Shown here: positions 1 through 8,276 of the stretch, one piece after another
Position numbering within the stretch: position 1 is the first letter of the stretch
Layout of the letters: the number at the start of each line of letters is the position of its first letter
NCBI RefSeq assembly: GCF_016834655.1
Contig: NZ_JAENHP010000001.1
Span: 1,116,001 to 1,180,000, forward strand
Direction: 5' to 3'
Source of the DNA: Paractinoplanes ovalisporus
GTDB taxonomy: Bacteria; Actinomycetota; Actinomycetes; Mycobacteriales; Micromonosporaceae
Length of the DNA stretch: 64,000 nt
Program-made: the position numbers and the translations under genes
Notes under the pieces: generated by a model
Database searches by the model: none
What the model was told of the DNA's origin: nothing
What the model saw: only the letters and a program-made list of their open reading frames with translations

Positions 1-31
1 CGTGGCGGCGGAGCTGATCGTCGAGGGTCAT
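1..31 (-). CDS. Partial CDS, start of a gene coupled to the ECF sigma factor
   Basis: An ATG at 31-29 on the minus strand opens a frame reading MTLDDQLRRH before the window ends. It shares one base with the stop of the sigma factor gene just upstream (TGATG arrangement), so the two are probably translated together. Genes in this position after ECF sigma factors often encode anti-sigma or membrane partners, but ten residues cannot show that here. Confidence 0.5.
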   Translation of the reverse strand, partial: MTLDDQLRRH

Positions 32-627
32 CACACGTATCCTTTTTCGCTGCTGGTGGGCATGCGGTGAGGGTCAGCGGGCCTGCGGTCGGGGGCGGCG
101 ACGACGACGTCGGGCGGGCCGAGGCCGTGTTTGAGGAGTCGGCGGGCGCGGCTCAGGCGGATCCGGAAGGCGACCGACGAGATGCCCAGCACCTGCGCGG
201 CCTGGGCGCCGGTCAGCCCCTCGAAGACCGAGAGGCTCAGCGCCTCCTGGTGCATCGCGGTGAGCCGGCCCCACGCGTGGGCCAGGTCGACCGAGGTGGC
301 GACGAGGTCGTCGTGCTCGATCGTCGTGCCGTCGACGGCGGCCTGACCGGCGATCCGGACGGACAGCGCCTGCCCGCGGGTGTCGGAGCGCTGTTTGGCC
401 AGCAGCAGCCGCCGGGTGATGCCGAAGAGCCAGGCGCGGGCCTCGCCGACGTCGGCCGGCAGGTCCTTCAGGCGCTGCCACGCCACCACGAAGGCCTCGG
501 CCACGACATCTTCGGCCTGATCGGTGGGGTGACCACGGCGCACGACGAACCGGACGAGGTCGACGTAGGTGCGTGCGTACACCTCCTCGTAGCGTTGCCG
601 CTGCTGTCGTTCTCGCATCTCTGTCAC
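31..627 (-). CDS. ECF-type RNA polymerase sigma factor
   Basis: This 198-residue protein has the two-domain layout of ECF sigma factors. Region 2 covers about residues 15-80 (VYARTYVDLVRFV, then DVVAEAFVVAWQRL and RAWLFGITRRLL). Region 4 covers about residues 115-170, with a helix-turn-helix in GLTGAQAAQVLGIS followed by FRIRLSRARRLLK. It would direct RNA polymerase to a specific promoter set. A gene beginning at base 31 overlaps its stop and is probably its partner. The start is an ATG shortly before the conserved domain, with a short charged N-terminus. The C-terminal 30 residues are Pro/Arg-rich and lie outside the family core. The signal it answers to cannot be read from the sequence. Confidence 0.9.
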   Translation of the reverse strand: MTEMRERQQRQRYEEVYARTYVDLVRFVVRRGHPTDQAEDVVAEAFVVAWQRLKDLPADVGEARAWLFGITRRLLLAKQRSDTRGQALSVRIAGQAAVDGTTIEHDDLVATSVDLAHAWGRLTAMHQEALSLSVFEGLTGAQAAQVLGISSVAFRIRLSRARRLLKHGLGPPDVVVAAPDRRPADPHRMPTSSEKGYV

Positions 628-675
628 ACCCTCGACATGTCGCTCCGACGGGCCGGTGTTTCCGGCGATCTCAAC

Positions 676-717
676 ACTTAGCCCTTGCGCTAAGTATTTG
701 GCCGGTCAATACTTAGC
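676..717. promoter_or_regulatory. Operator cluster upstream of the ArsR-type gene
   Basis: A perfect inverted repeat with 10-base arms lies at 689-698 (GCTAAGTATT) and 708-717 (AATACTTAGC). The left arm also pairs with ACTTAGC at 676-682 to make a second palindrome with 7-base arms. The right arm ends three bases before the GTG start at 721. The position suits autorepression by the encoded winged-helix protein. Little room remains for a ribosome binding site, so a leaderless transcript is likely. Confidence 0.75.
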
Positions 718-720
718 CGC

Positions 721-1134
721 GTGGCACAGTATTCGGCGCACCTCGACGACGTCTTCGTCGCCCTGGCCGACCCGACCCGGCGCGGCGTCGTCCGGCGGCT
801 CGGCCAGGGCCCGGCCAGCGTGGGCGACCTGGCCGCCGCCTTCCCGATGACCTTGCCCTCGTTCATGAAGCATGTACGGACGCTGGAGGTTGCGGGGCTC
901 ATCCGCACCACGAAGGCGGGCCGGGTGCGCACGTGCGCGCTCAACCGCGAGCGCCTCGCCGTGATCGAGGACTGGCTGGCCGAGCAGCACCGGATCTGGG
1001 AGCAGCGCACCGACCGGCTCGAACAGTTCGTCACCAACCCGCCAGTCACCGCCCCACCAGTCACCGACGCGCCAGGCGCCAACCCGTCCGTCACCAACCC
1101 GTCTGTCACCGACCCCGAGGAGAACCCGTCATGA
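721..1134 (+). CDS. ArsR-family winged-helix transcriptional regulator
   Basis: This 137-residue protein matches small ArsR/SmtB regulators. It opens with LDDVFVALADPTRRGVVRRL, then has a winged helix at about residues 28-75 (GPASVGDLAAAFPMTLPSFMKHVRTLEVAGLI). It lacks the Cys cluster of metal sensors, so it more likely belongs to the branch paired with SRPBCC (AHSA1) proteins. The tail after residue 100 is a Pro/Thr/Val repeat (NPPVTAPPVTDAP) that looks disordered. The GTG start at 721 places the conserved N-terminus correctly. Its stop overlaps the ATG of the SRPBCC gene by four bases, and the inverted repeat just upstream suggests autoregulation. Confidence 0.88.
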   Translation: MAQYSAHLDDVFVALADPTRRGVVRRLGQGPASVGDLAAAFPMTLPSFMKHVRTLEVAGLIRTTKAGRVRTCALNRERLAVIEDWLAEQHRIWEQRTDRLEQFVTNPPVTAPPVTDAPGANPSVTNPSVTDPEENPS

Positions 1135-1604
1135 ATCCCGACCTCGACCTGACCGTGCAACGTGTCATCCGGGCCTCGCGCACTGTCGTGTGGCAGGCCT
1201 GGACCGACCCCGACCGCTTCGCCCAGTGGTGGGTCCCGGCGCCGACCGTCTGCCGCGTCGACCGCCTGGAGCCGAAGCCGGGCGGCGGCCTGGTGACCCG
1301 GATGAGCGACGACGGCAGCGAGTTCGTGCCCCACCTCGACGCGCTGTTCCTGGTGGTCGACGATCTCGAGCGGATCGTGTTCACCAACGCCATCGACAGC
1401 AGCTGGCGCCCGGCCGACCCGCAGCCGGTCCCGATGACCGCCGAGATCACGTTCGGGGAGCACCCGGAGGGCACCGACTTCCGCGCCCTGGTGCGCCACG
1501 GCGACCCGGCCGCCCGCAAGCGTCACGAAGAGCTGGGCTTCCTCGACGGCTGGGGCACGGTGACGGCCCAGATGGCCGCCGTGGCCGAAGGTCGAGCCGG
1601 CTAG
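1131..1604 (+). CDS. SRPBCC / AHSA1-like domain protein
   Basis: The 157-residue product is a single START-like (SRPBCC) domain of the activator-of-Hsp90 type. Typical segments are VQRVIRASRTVVWQAWTDPDRFAQWW at the N-terminus, here read as two short motifs (VIRASRTVVWQAW and DPDRFAQWW), and the C-terminal ELGFLDGWGTVTAQMA. Such proteins have a hydrophobic cavity for a small ligand. When coupled to ArsR-like regulators they are usually of unknown function. The ATG overlaps the upstream stop (ATGA), so the pair is translationally coupled and probably repressed by the operator at 676-717. No signal peptide is present; it should be cytoplasmic. Confidence 0.88.
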   Translation: MNPDLDLTVQRVIRASRTVVWQAWTDPDRFAQWWVPAPTVCRVDRLEPKPGGGLVTRMSDDGSEFVPHLDALFLVVDDLERIVFTNAIDSSWRPADPQPVPMTAEITFGEHPEGTDFRALVRHGDPAARKRHEELGFLDGWGTVTAQMAAVAEGRAG

Positions 1605-1606
1605 GG

Positions 1607-1638
1607 GGGCCTGCCCGGCTGGGTCGCCGGACAGGCCC
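1607..1638. terminator. Hairpin between convergent genes
   Basis: A stem with arms GGGCCTG-c-CCGGC and GCCGG-a-CAGGCCC and a six-base loop starts just after the SRPBCC stop and ends before the stop of the convergent DUF1062 gene. There is no T tract, as is common in high-GC actinomycetes. It could serve both strands. Confidence 0.6.
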
Positions 1639-1646
1639 GCGATCGC

Positions 1647-2195
1647 TCAGCGTTTCAGCGTGAAGGTGAAATCGGCGGAGAGCTTGCCACCCAGCCGTAC
1701 GGCCGAGACAAGCCGCCCGTCTCCGAGCAGGCGTTCCACCTCGGCCCGGCTGAGGCCGCAGCCCTCGGCGATCAGCCGGACCGGCCGCACCGGGATCGGA
1801 GCCGCGAACCGGACCGACACCTCCAGCACCTCGACGTCGGCGGGAAGCGGCTCGCCGGTGTCGAGGCGCCAGGCGCCGTCCCAGTCGAGCCGGAAACGGT
1901 TGCGGCGCTGGAGGACCGGGTCGCGCAGCAGCTCGGCGGCCAGACCCAGGTCGTTGTGGTGCATCCGGTCGAGCAGTTCGGGCCGTACGGAACGCACGTT
2001 CGTTCTTTCCAGATACGTCAGTCTCGCCGTCTCGCCGCAGGCGGTGCAGAGCGCGAGAATCCAGGCGTCGAGCAGTTTGTGGTTGGCGTTGACGCGAAAT
2101 TTGCCGTTCGCCCGCAGCCGGTCGGACGTGCACGCGTGACAGCGGCGACGCACGAGCGGCAGGCGTGTGGGCATGACAATCCAGGTTTGAAGCAC
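1647..2195 (-). CDS. DUF1062 family protein
   Basis: This protein of about 182 residues matches the DUF1062 family of unknown function. Early in the sequence is RRRCHAC, followed about 30 residues later by CTACGE; the two CxxC pairs suggest a zinc-binding fold. Other family signatures are KFRVNANHKLLDAWILALC and LTYLERTNVRS, and the C-terminus holds a short helical S4-like stretch (LSRAEVERLLGDGRLV) that could bind nucleic acid. I place the start at the GTG at 2195 because family members begin just before TWxVxPTRLPxVRRRC. The frame stays open to an ATG at 2249, but the added 18 residues are not family-like. It is convergent with the SRPBCC gene. Confidence 0.75.
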   Translation of the reverse strand: MLQTWIVMPTRLPLVRRRCHACTSDRLRANGKFRVNANHKLLDAWILALCTACGETARLTYLERTNVRSVRPELLDRMHHNDLGLAAELLRDPVLQRRNRFRLDWDGAWRLDTGEPLPADVEVLEVSVRFAAPIPVRPVRLIAEGCGLSRAEVERLLGDGRLVSAVRLGGKLSADFTFTLKR

Positions 2196-2249
2196 AGAAA
2201 CACACCGGTTCCGTGAGAAGAATCCGCAGCAGGAAGCGACGCGCCGCAA

Positions 2250-2708
2250 GCGATGCGGCGCGCGTCAGATCAGCGCTTGGGATGTCTCACGCGATGTACA
2301 AGGGTGTGCCTTCACCTGGACGACGGCGGTCGGCAGCACGCTAACGGCATCGACCCTCGCCGCTCCACCGATTTTCGGCAACACGGGGAAACGGCCGGCC
2401 CGACCCACGGGCGAGGAAGGGAATTAGTCAGGCTCGCACGCGAGGAAGCGCGCCCCGCGGAAAGGCGCGCGGGGCGCGAAAGAAGGCGCGCCCGCCCCGC
2501 GAGGAAAACGCGCGGCGCGAAGAAAGACACGCCCGCGAGAGAAGGCGCGCCGCGCGAGAGAAGGCGCGCGACCACGCTCGCGGGCCGGGGGAATGCTTGC
2601 GGCAGAGAAACGCTCGCGGGCGAGGGACAGCTCACGGGCGAGAGAGCGACCGGCCAAGCGCCGGGGCGAGGGAAGCGACCGCTAAATCTCGCGGACGAGC
2701 GGGAAGGG
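2250..2708. other. Gene-free tract, G/A-rich with GCGCGC runs
   Basis: About 460 bases hold no convincing gene. From about 2420 to 2705 the plus strand is almost purely G and A broken by GCGC/GGCGCGCC blocks, repeated every 15-25 bases (for example near 2447, 2461, 2484, 2507, 2546 and 2561). Frames that stay open here give Arg/Glu/Ala-rich translations with no recognisable fold. A short similar motif recurs at 49283-49327. The function is unknown. Confidence 0.6.
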
Positions 2709-2990
2709 ACCGGTCAGGCGCCGGCGGGCGGCAACGGGGGCAGCGCGGGCCGGTCGAGCCAGGCGGTGAACAGGTCGCGCAGCGGCTCGGCGGTGACGGG
2801 AAAGGACCGGTCAGGCGCCGGCGCGTGGCAACGGGGGCAGCGCGGGCCGGTCGAGCCAGGCGGTGAACAGGTCGCGCAGCGGCTCGGCGGTGACGGGAAA
2901 GGACCGGTCAGGCGCCGGCGCGTGGCAACGGGGGCAGGGCGGGCCGGTCGAGCCAGGCGGTGAACAGGTCGCGCAGCGGCTCGGCGGTGA
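2709..2990. repeat. 97-bp tandem repeat, three copies, at the 3' end of the M1 peptidase gene
   Basis: Copies start at 2709, 2806 and 2903, each with ACCGGTCAGGCGCCGGC. Copies 1 and 2 are full length, and copy 3 matches for about 88 bases before running into the peptidase coding sequence. The copies differ by only a few bases. The unit contains the last 27 or so codons of the M1 peptidase plus a linker. Because 97 is not a multiple of three, only copy 3 is in the gene's frame. Copies 1 and 2 lie after the stop. Confidence 0.9.
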
Positions 2991-4227
2991 AGCGGGCCAC
3001 GTGCGTACGGAACTGCTCGGTAGTCACCATGGCGTGACGGTTCTCGGCGGTCCACGCCCGCAGCATCGGCAGGAACGCGGCGTCGCCCAGCCGGGCCCGC
3101 ACCGCGTGCAGCGCCAGCGCGCCCCGCTTGTAGACCAGCGGGTCGAACATCCGCCCGACGCCGGGGTTCGCGATCGCCACGTCGGCCGGCTGACCGGCCA
3201 GCCAGATGTGCCAGCGGGCGGCGTGCGTGTCGGCCGACGCTCCCCCGGAGGCGGCCGACCACAGCCATTCCGCGTACGTGGCGAAGCCCTCGTTCAGCCA
3301 GATGTGGCGCCAGTCCGCGACCGTCAGGCTGTTGCCGAACCACTGGTGGGCCAGTTCGTGCGCGACCAGCCGCTCGTGGGTGCGCCGCCCATCGAGGTGG
3401 TTGCGGCCGAACACGGCCATGCCCTGCGCCTCGACCGGATCGTCGAGGTCGTCGTCCGCGACCACCACCACGTACTCGCGGAAGGGGTAGGGGCCGAACA
3501 GCCGCTCGAAGGTGCCCATGATCTCGCCGTGCCGGCCGAAGTCGTGCCGGAACAGCGCGCGCAGCCGGGGCGGGATCGCGGCCCGCTGGGTGACCGCGCC
3601 GGAGGCCAGCTCGACCTGCTCGTAGCGGCCGATCTGCACGCTCATCAGGTAGGGGGCGGTCGGTTCGGTGCGCTCGTAGACCCACGTCGTGCTGCCCGCG
3701 CCGCGGCGCCGCGAGACGAGGTCGCCGGTGACCATCACCGTGTACGGCGAAGCCACCGTGAGCCGCACGAGGAAGGTGGCCTTCTCGAGCCGGTCGTTGC
3801 ACGGGAACCACGACGGCGACCCGTTGGGCTGGCTGGCCACCAGCACGCCGTCGGTCAGTTCGTCCCAGCCCAGGTCGCCCCACCGGCCCGACACGGGGAC
3901 GGGCTTGCCGGCGTACCGGACCTCGATCTTGAAAATGGCGCCGTAGCCGATCACCTTGTCCGGCTTGACGCGCAGCTTGCCGGCCCGGTGGGTGAAGGTG
4001 ACCCGCCGCCCGTCGACGCGCACTTCCTCGACCCGGAACACACCCAGATCGAGGCTGAAACGGGACAGCGACTGCCCGGCCTGAGCCGTGACAGTCGCTT
4101 TGCCCGCGAGCCGGTTCGAGATGATCCGGTAGTCGAGGTCCAGGTCGTAGTGGAGGACCCGGTATCCGCCGTTGCCGTTGCGGGGGAGGTACGAATCGGT
4201 CGAGTGGTCGGCGCCCGGTGGGGTCAT
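2908..4227 (-). CDS. M1 family metallopeptidase (aminopeptidase N-like), coupled to the Pls-like NRPS
   Basis: This 439-residue protein is a short M1 (gluzincin) peptidase. The N-terminal beta domain (GYRVLHYDLDLDY) is followed by the catalytic domain with HELAHQWFG at about residue 288 and the third zinc ligand Glu in NEGFATYAEWLW about 20 residues later. The usual GAMEN exopeptidase loop is replaced by EAQGMAVFG. The C-terminal helical domain of full aminopeptidase N is absent. I chose the ATG at 4227 because it overlaps the NRPS stop (ATGA); an in-frame ATG exists at 4257. There is no signal peptide. M1 peptidases beside Pls-type synthetases are plausible degraders of, or immunity factors against, the cationic homopolymer. 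That role is inferred from context. Confidence 0.9.
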   Translation of the reverse strand: MTPPGADHSTDSYLPRNGNGGYRVLHYDLDLDYRIISNRLAGKATVTAQAGQSLSRFSLDLGVFRVEEVRVDGRRVTFTHRAGKLRVKPDKVIGYGAIFKIEVRYAGKPVPVSGRWGDLGWDELTDGVLVASQPNGSPSWFPCNDRLEKATFLVRLTVASPYTVMVTGDLVSRRRGAGSTTWVYERTEPTAPYLMSVQIGRYEQVELASGAVTQRAAIPPRLRALFRHDFGRHGEIMGTFERLFGPYPFREYVVVVADDDLDDPVEAQGMAVFGRNHLDGRRTHERLVAHELAHQWFGNSLTVADWRHIWLNEGFATYAEWLWSAASGGASADTHAARWHIWLAGQPADVAIANPGVGRMFDPLVYKRGALALHAVRARLGDAAFLPMLRAWTAENRHAMVTTEQFRTHVARFTAEPLRDLFTAWLDRPALPPLPRAGA

Positions 4228-7200
4228 GCCCAGTTCGCGATCGGGTTGCCCAGCCATCGGGTGTCGTCGGGCACCACGTCACCACGGGTCACCAGCGAGC
4301 CGGGGCCGACGGTGGTGCGCGCACCGATGCCGGCGCCGGGCAGCACGATCCCGTGCGGGCCGAGCGTGGCGCCCGCGCCCAGGGTCACAGTGTCCATGCT
4401 CATGATCCGATCATGGAACAGGTGGGTCTGCACCACGCACCCCCGGTTGACCGTGGCACCGGCTCCGAGCCGCACCAAATCGTACTCGGGGAGCCAGAGC
4501 GTCTCGACCCACGCGCCACGCCCGATCTTCGCGCCGAGCGACCGCAGCCACACGTTCAGCAGCGGCGTGCCGGTGGCGAAGCGGAACAGCCACGGCGCGG
4601 CCAGCACCTCGACGAACGTGTCGGCCAGCTCGTTGCGCCAGACGAACGAGGTCCAGAGCGCGCGGTCGGTGACCCGGAACCGGCCGACCAGCAGCCACTT
4701 GGCGAGCGTGGCGGTCAGGCCGGCGACGAGCGCGGCGGCCAGCAGCACCGGGCCGGCGGCGAGCGCGGCCACGATCGCGCCGAACTCCTGCCAGAGCACG
4801 GCCAGCGCGGCCAGGACGAGCACGGCCAGCGCGCCGGCCAGCATCACCGGGACGATCCGGCACAGCTCGATGAGGGCGCGGGCGACCTTGAGCCGGGAGG
4901 GCGGGTTGAAGGTGCGGCTGGTGTCGGCGGTCTCGACCGTGCGGCGCAACGGCATCGGCGGCGAGCCGAGCCAGGACGAGCCCTTCTTGGCCTTGCGCGG
5001 CGCCGACGAGAGCACACCGATCAGGCCGCGCTTGGGCACCGAGCGGCCGGGCGCGGCCATGCCCGAGTTGCCGAGGAACGCCTGCTTGCCGATGCGGGCC
5101 GGGGCCACGTGCAGCCAGCCGTGGCTCAGTTCGTACGTGGCCACCATCGTGTCGTCGGCCAGGAACGCGCCGTCGTCGACGGTCGTCATCGCGGGCAGCG
5201 CCAGCACGGTCGACAGCTCGGCGTTGCGGCCGATCTTGGCGCCCAGCAGCCGCAGCCAGACCGGCGTGAACAGGCTGGCGTAGATCGGGAACAGCGCGGT
5301 GCGGGCCATGCCCATCAGGCGCTCGGTGGTCCAGACCTGCCAGGCCACCCGGCCCCGCACGGGGTGGAAGCCCGCCCGCAGGCCGATGCTCAGCAGGCGG
5401 ACACCGGCGAGCACGAGCAGCGCGTACGTCAGGAAGTAGGCCACGGTCGCGACGGGCACGGCGATCAGGGCCGCCTCGAGCACCGGGCGACCGGTGACCG
5501 CCCACGCCAGGATCGCGATGGCGGGCAGCGCGGCCACGACCGGCACCAGGCCCAGCAGCTGGGCGGTCAGGCTGTAAGCGGCCACCCAGACGCGGGAGCG
5601 GCGCTCGGGTCGCTGCGCGGGCCAGGCCACGCCGGACGACCCCTTCTTGGCCCGCACGGCACCGGTGACGGTCGTGCCGGCCTCGACCCGCGCGCCCTTG
5701 CCGACCCGGGCGCCGGGCATCAGCGTGCTGCGCGATCCGACCCGTCCGCCGGCGCCGATACGCACCTTGCCGACGCGGACGATGTCACCGTCGACCCAGT
5801 GGCCGGACAGGTCGACCTCGGGCTCGACGGCCGCGCCCCGGCCCAGCTTGAGCAGGCCGGTGACCGGCGGCGCCGAGTGCAGGTCGACGTCGGGCCCGAT
5901 CTGGGCGCCCAGAGCCTTCGCGTACGTGATCATCCAGCCCGCGCCGGCCACCCCGGTCGCGCCGGTCAGCTCGGCCAGCCGCTCGGCCGCCCAGAGACGC
6001 AGGTGCACGCTTCCGCCGCGGGGGTACTTGCCGGGGCGTACGCCGCGCAGCAGCAGCCGGGCCCCGGCGGCGGCCACGGCGATGCGGCCGGGCGGGCTGA
6101 ACAGCAGCAGCCAGGCGCCGGCGATCCACCACCACGAGACCTGCGGCGCCCACGAGGCCGGGATCAGGTTGCCGACCGCGGCCAGGATCGTCAGCCAGCG
6201 CAGCCCGACCAGGGCCAGCATCGGCAGCATGAGCAGGCCCTGCACCAGGCCCGACCAGCGCGGCGTGGGGCGGACCTCGCGGCGCACGGTCGCGGTGGTG
6301 CCGAGCGCGTCGAGCTTGGCCGCCATCTGCGACAGGCGGGGCTGCTGGTAGACGTCGGCCACCGACACCTGCGGGTGCTCGCGCCGGATCCAGGCCACCA
6401 GCTGGGCCGCGTTGAGGCTGCTGCCGCCGCTGCTGAAGAAGTCGGCACCGGCCTCGGAGGGGCGTACGCCCAGAATCTCCTCCCAGCCGCCGGCCAGCCA
6501 GGCCTCGGTCGCGGTCAGTTCGTCCGCGCCGGCGCCACCGGTGCTCAGCGGCCAGGGCAGCGCGGCCCGGTCGACCTTGCCCGACGTTCGGGTGGGCAGG
6601 CCCTCGACGACGGCCAGCAGCGGCACCAGCGCGGCCGGAAGCTGCTCGCGGATGCGCTCGGAGGCGGCCGTGGTGTCGAACCCGGCCGGGTCGAGCGGAA
6701 CCAGGTAGCCCACCAGGAGCTGGTTGCCGGCGGCGGTGCGCTTCACGGCGGCGGCCGCGCCGGCGACACCGGGCAGCGCCTGCAGCGCGGCATCGACCTC
6801 ACCCAGCTCGATGCGGCGGCCGCCCAGCTTGACCTGCTCGTCGCCGCGGCCGAGGAACAACAGGCCCTCGGGCTCGGCACGCACGATGTCGCCGCTGCGG
6901 TACGCGCGGTCCCAGCCCAGCGAGAGCAGCGGCGCGAACTTCTCGGCATCCTTGGCCGCGTCGAGGTAGCGGGCCAGCCCGACCCCGCCGATGACCAGCT
7001 CGCCCGTCTCCCCCATGGCGACCGGCATGCCGTCGGCGTCGACCACGGCCAGTTCCCAGCCGGCGAGCGGGAGCCCGATGCGTACGGGACCCTCGCCGGT
7101 CATCCGGGCCGCGCAAGCAACGACGGTGGCCTCGGTCGGCCCGTACGTGTTCCAGACCTCGCGACCCTCGACGGCGAGACGTTCGGCCAGCTCGGGCGGG

Positions 7201-8069
7201 CAGGCCTCGCCGCCGAAGATGAGCAGCCGGACGTCGTCGAGCGCCTCCACCGGCCACAGCGCGGCCAGGGTCGGCACCGTGGAGACGACGGTGATGCGCT
7301 GCTCGGCCAGCCACGGGCCCAGGTCGACGCCGCTGCGCACCAGCGAGCGGGCGGCCGGGACCAGGCAGGCGCCGTGCCGCCAGGCCAGCCACATCTCTTC
7401 GCAGGAGGCGTCGAACGCGACCGACAGCCCGGCCAGCACCCGGTCGTGCGGGCCGATCGGCTCGGCGTCGTCGTCGGCCAGGAACAGCTGGGCCTCGGCG
7501 TCGACGAAGGCGGCGGCCGAACCGTGCGAGACGGCCACGCCCTTCGGGGTGCCGGTGGAGCCGGAGGTGAAGATGATCCAGGCGTCGTCGGACGGGCCCG
7601 GCTTTCCGGGGCGGCCCTCCGGCTCCCGGCGCAAAGTGATCTTGAGGTCGTCACCGAGCACCGCGCAGACGTCGGCCTCGGCGAAGACCAGCTCGGCCCG
7701 CTCCTCGGGGTCGTCGGCGTCGACCGGCACATAGGCCGCGCCCGCCGCCAGCACGCCGAGGATCGCGAGGTAGAGGTCGGTCGTGCCGGAGGAGACCCGG
7801 ACGCCGACCCGGTCGCCGACGCCGATGCCGTGCTGCCGCAGGGTCATGCGCAGCTTCTCGACCTCGTCGGCCAGCTCACGGTAGGTCAGCGCGGTGCCGC
7901 CGGCGTCGAGGGCGCGGGCGCCGGGGTGGGCGCGGACGGTGGTGTCGAGGACGTCGACGAGCGTGCGGCGGACGGGGGTGGAGGTGGAGTGGAAGAGCGC
8001 CGGTGACTCCGGCTCGACGGTGAACTCGGGAAGGTCGATCAGACGCAGGTCAGCGGTCGTCACGGTCAC
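4224..8069 (-). CDS. Pls/PosA-type membrane NRPS (homopoly-amino-acid synthetase-like)
   Basis: The 1281-residue protein has the layout of epsilon-poly-L-lysine synthetase. An adenylation domain spans about residues 35-500 (IIFTSGSTGTPKG near 160, FDASCEEMW near 218, YGPTEAT, YRSGD, and TSGKVDR). A carrier domain has its phosphopantetheine Ser in FFSSGGSSL near 549. After that come three pairs of membrane helices alternating with three soluble hexapeptide-like domains (for example RIGAGGRVGSRS and LGAGATLGPHG). No condensation or thioesterase domain exists. Reading the specificity pocket by hand gives D, A, E, S, I, G, T, V, V, K, which resembles lysine-type codes as I remember them. The GTG start follows GGATGGAG. 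The M1 peptidase gene overlaps its end. A 1319-residue length is known for the Streptomyces albulus enzyme. Confidence 0.92.
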   Translation of the reverse strand: MTVTTADLRLIDLPEFTVEPESPALFHSTSTPVRRTLVDVLDTTVRAHPGARALDAGGTALTYRELADEVEKLRMTLRQHGIGVGDRVGVRVSSGTTDLYLAILGVLAAGAAYVPVDADDPEERAELVFAEADVCAVLGDDLKITLRREPEGRPGKPGPSDDAWIIFTSGSTGTPKGVAVSHGSAAAFVDAEAQLFLADDDAEPIGPHDRVLAGLSVAFDASCEEMWLAWRHGACLVPAARSLVRSGVDLGPWLAEQRITVVSTVPTLAALWPVEALDDVRLLIFGGEACPPELAERLAVEGREVWNTYGPTEATVVACAARMTGEGPVRIGLPLAGWELAVVDADGMPVAMGETGELVIGGVGLARYLDAAKDAEKFAPLLSLGWDRAYRSGDIVRAEPEGLLFLGRGDEQVKLGGRRIELGEVDAALQALPGVAGAAAAVKRTAAGNQLLVGYLVPLDPAGFDTTAASERIREQLPAALVPLLAVVEGLPTRTSGKVDRAALPWPLSTGGAGADELTATEAWLAGGWEEILGVRPSEAGADFFSSGGSSLNAAQLVAWIRREHPQVSVADVYQQPRLSQMAAKLDALGTTATVRREVRPTPRWSGLVQGLLMLPMLALVGLRWLTILAAVGNLIPASWAPQVSWWWIAGAWLLLFSPPGRIAVAAAGARLLLRGVRPGKYPRGGSVHLRLWAAERLAELTGATGVAGAGWMITYAKALGAQIGPDVDLHSAPPVTGLLKLGRGAAVEPEVDLSGHWVDGDIVRVGKVRIGAGGRVGSRSTLMPGARVGKGARVEAGTTVTGAVRAKKGSSGVAWPAQRPERRSRVWVAAYSLTAQLLGLVPVVAALPAIAILAWAVTGRPVLEAALIAVPVATVAYFLTYALLVLAGVRLLSIGLRAGFHPVRGRVAWQVWTTERLMGMARTALFPIYASLFTPVWLRLLGAKIGRNAELSTVLALPAMTTVDDGAFLADDTMVATYELSHGWLHVAPARIGKQAFLGNSGMAAPGRSVPKRGLIGVLSSAPRKAKKGSSWLGSPPMPLRRTVETADTSRTFNPPSRLKVARALIELCRIVPVMLAGALAVLVLAALAVLWQEFGAIVAALAAGPVLLAAALVAGLTATLAKWLLVGRFRVTDRALWTSFVWRNELADTFVEVLAAPWLFRFATGTPLLNVWLRSLGAKIGRGAWVETLWLPEYDLVRLGAGATVNRGCVVQTHLFHDRIMSMDTVTLGAGATLGPHGIVLPGAGIGARTTVGPGSLVTRGDVVPDDTRWLGNPIANWA

Positions 8070-8276
8070 CGGGCGTGCTCCATCCCATACCTCAGGTCAT
8101 TGTCGGCCGGTCGCACGGCGCTCAGCCGCCCGGGGCAGCGTTCAACGTTACGGGTGGGAAACGAAAAGTGACGGGTTTATATCGAATACGTGTCGACTGC
8201 CACACCACTCCTTGACCGAATGGCGGAGGATGGGCTCGGCAACTCGGACCGGGTTCGTACAGAGAGGCGGCGGCGC

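Noticed and set aside
2253..2963. Open plus-strand frame through the G/A tract and the 97-bp repeat
   Set aside because: Arg/Gly/Glu-rich with no fold, no good start site, and it runs antisense into the peptidase gene.
2714..4285. Alternative minus-strand frame over the M1 peptidase with a longer C-terminus
   Set aside because: It matches the peptidase only in its last part because the 97-bp repeat shifts frame; the rest is Arg/Pro-rich shadow.
4218..8006. A 1262-codon plus-strand open frame opposite the NRPS gene
   Set aside because: Its translation is low-complexity Arg/Gly/Gln/His-rich and mirrors the codon bias of the NRPS on the other strand, whose domains are complete.
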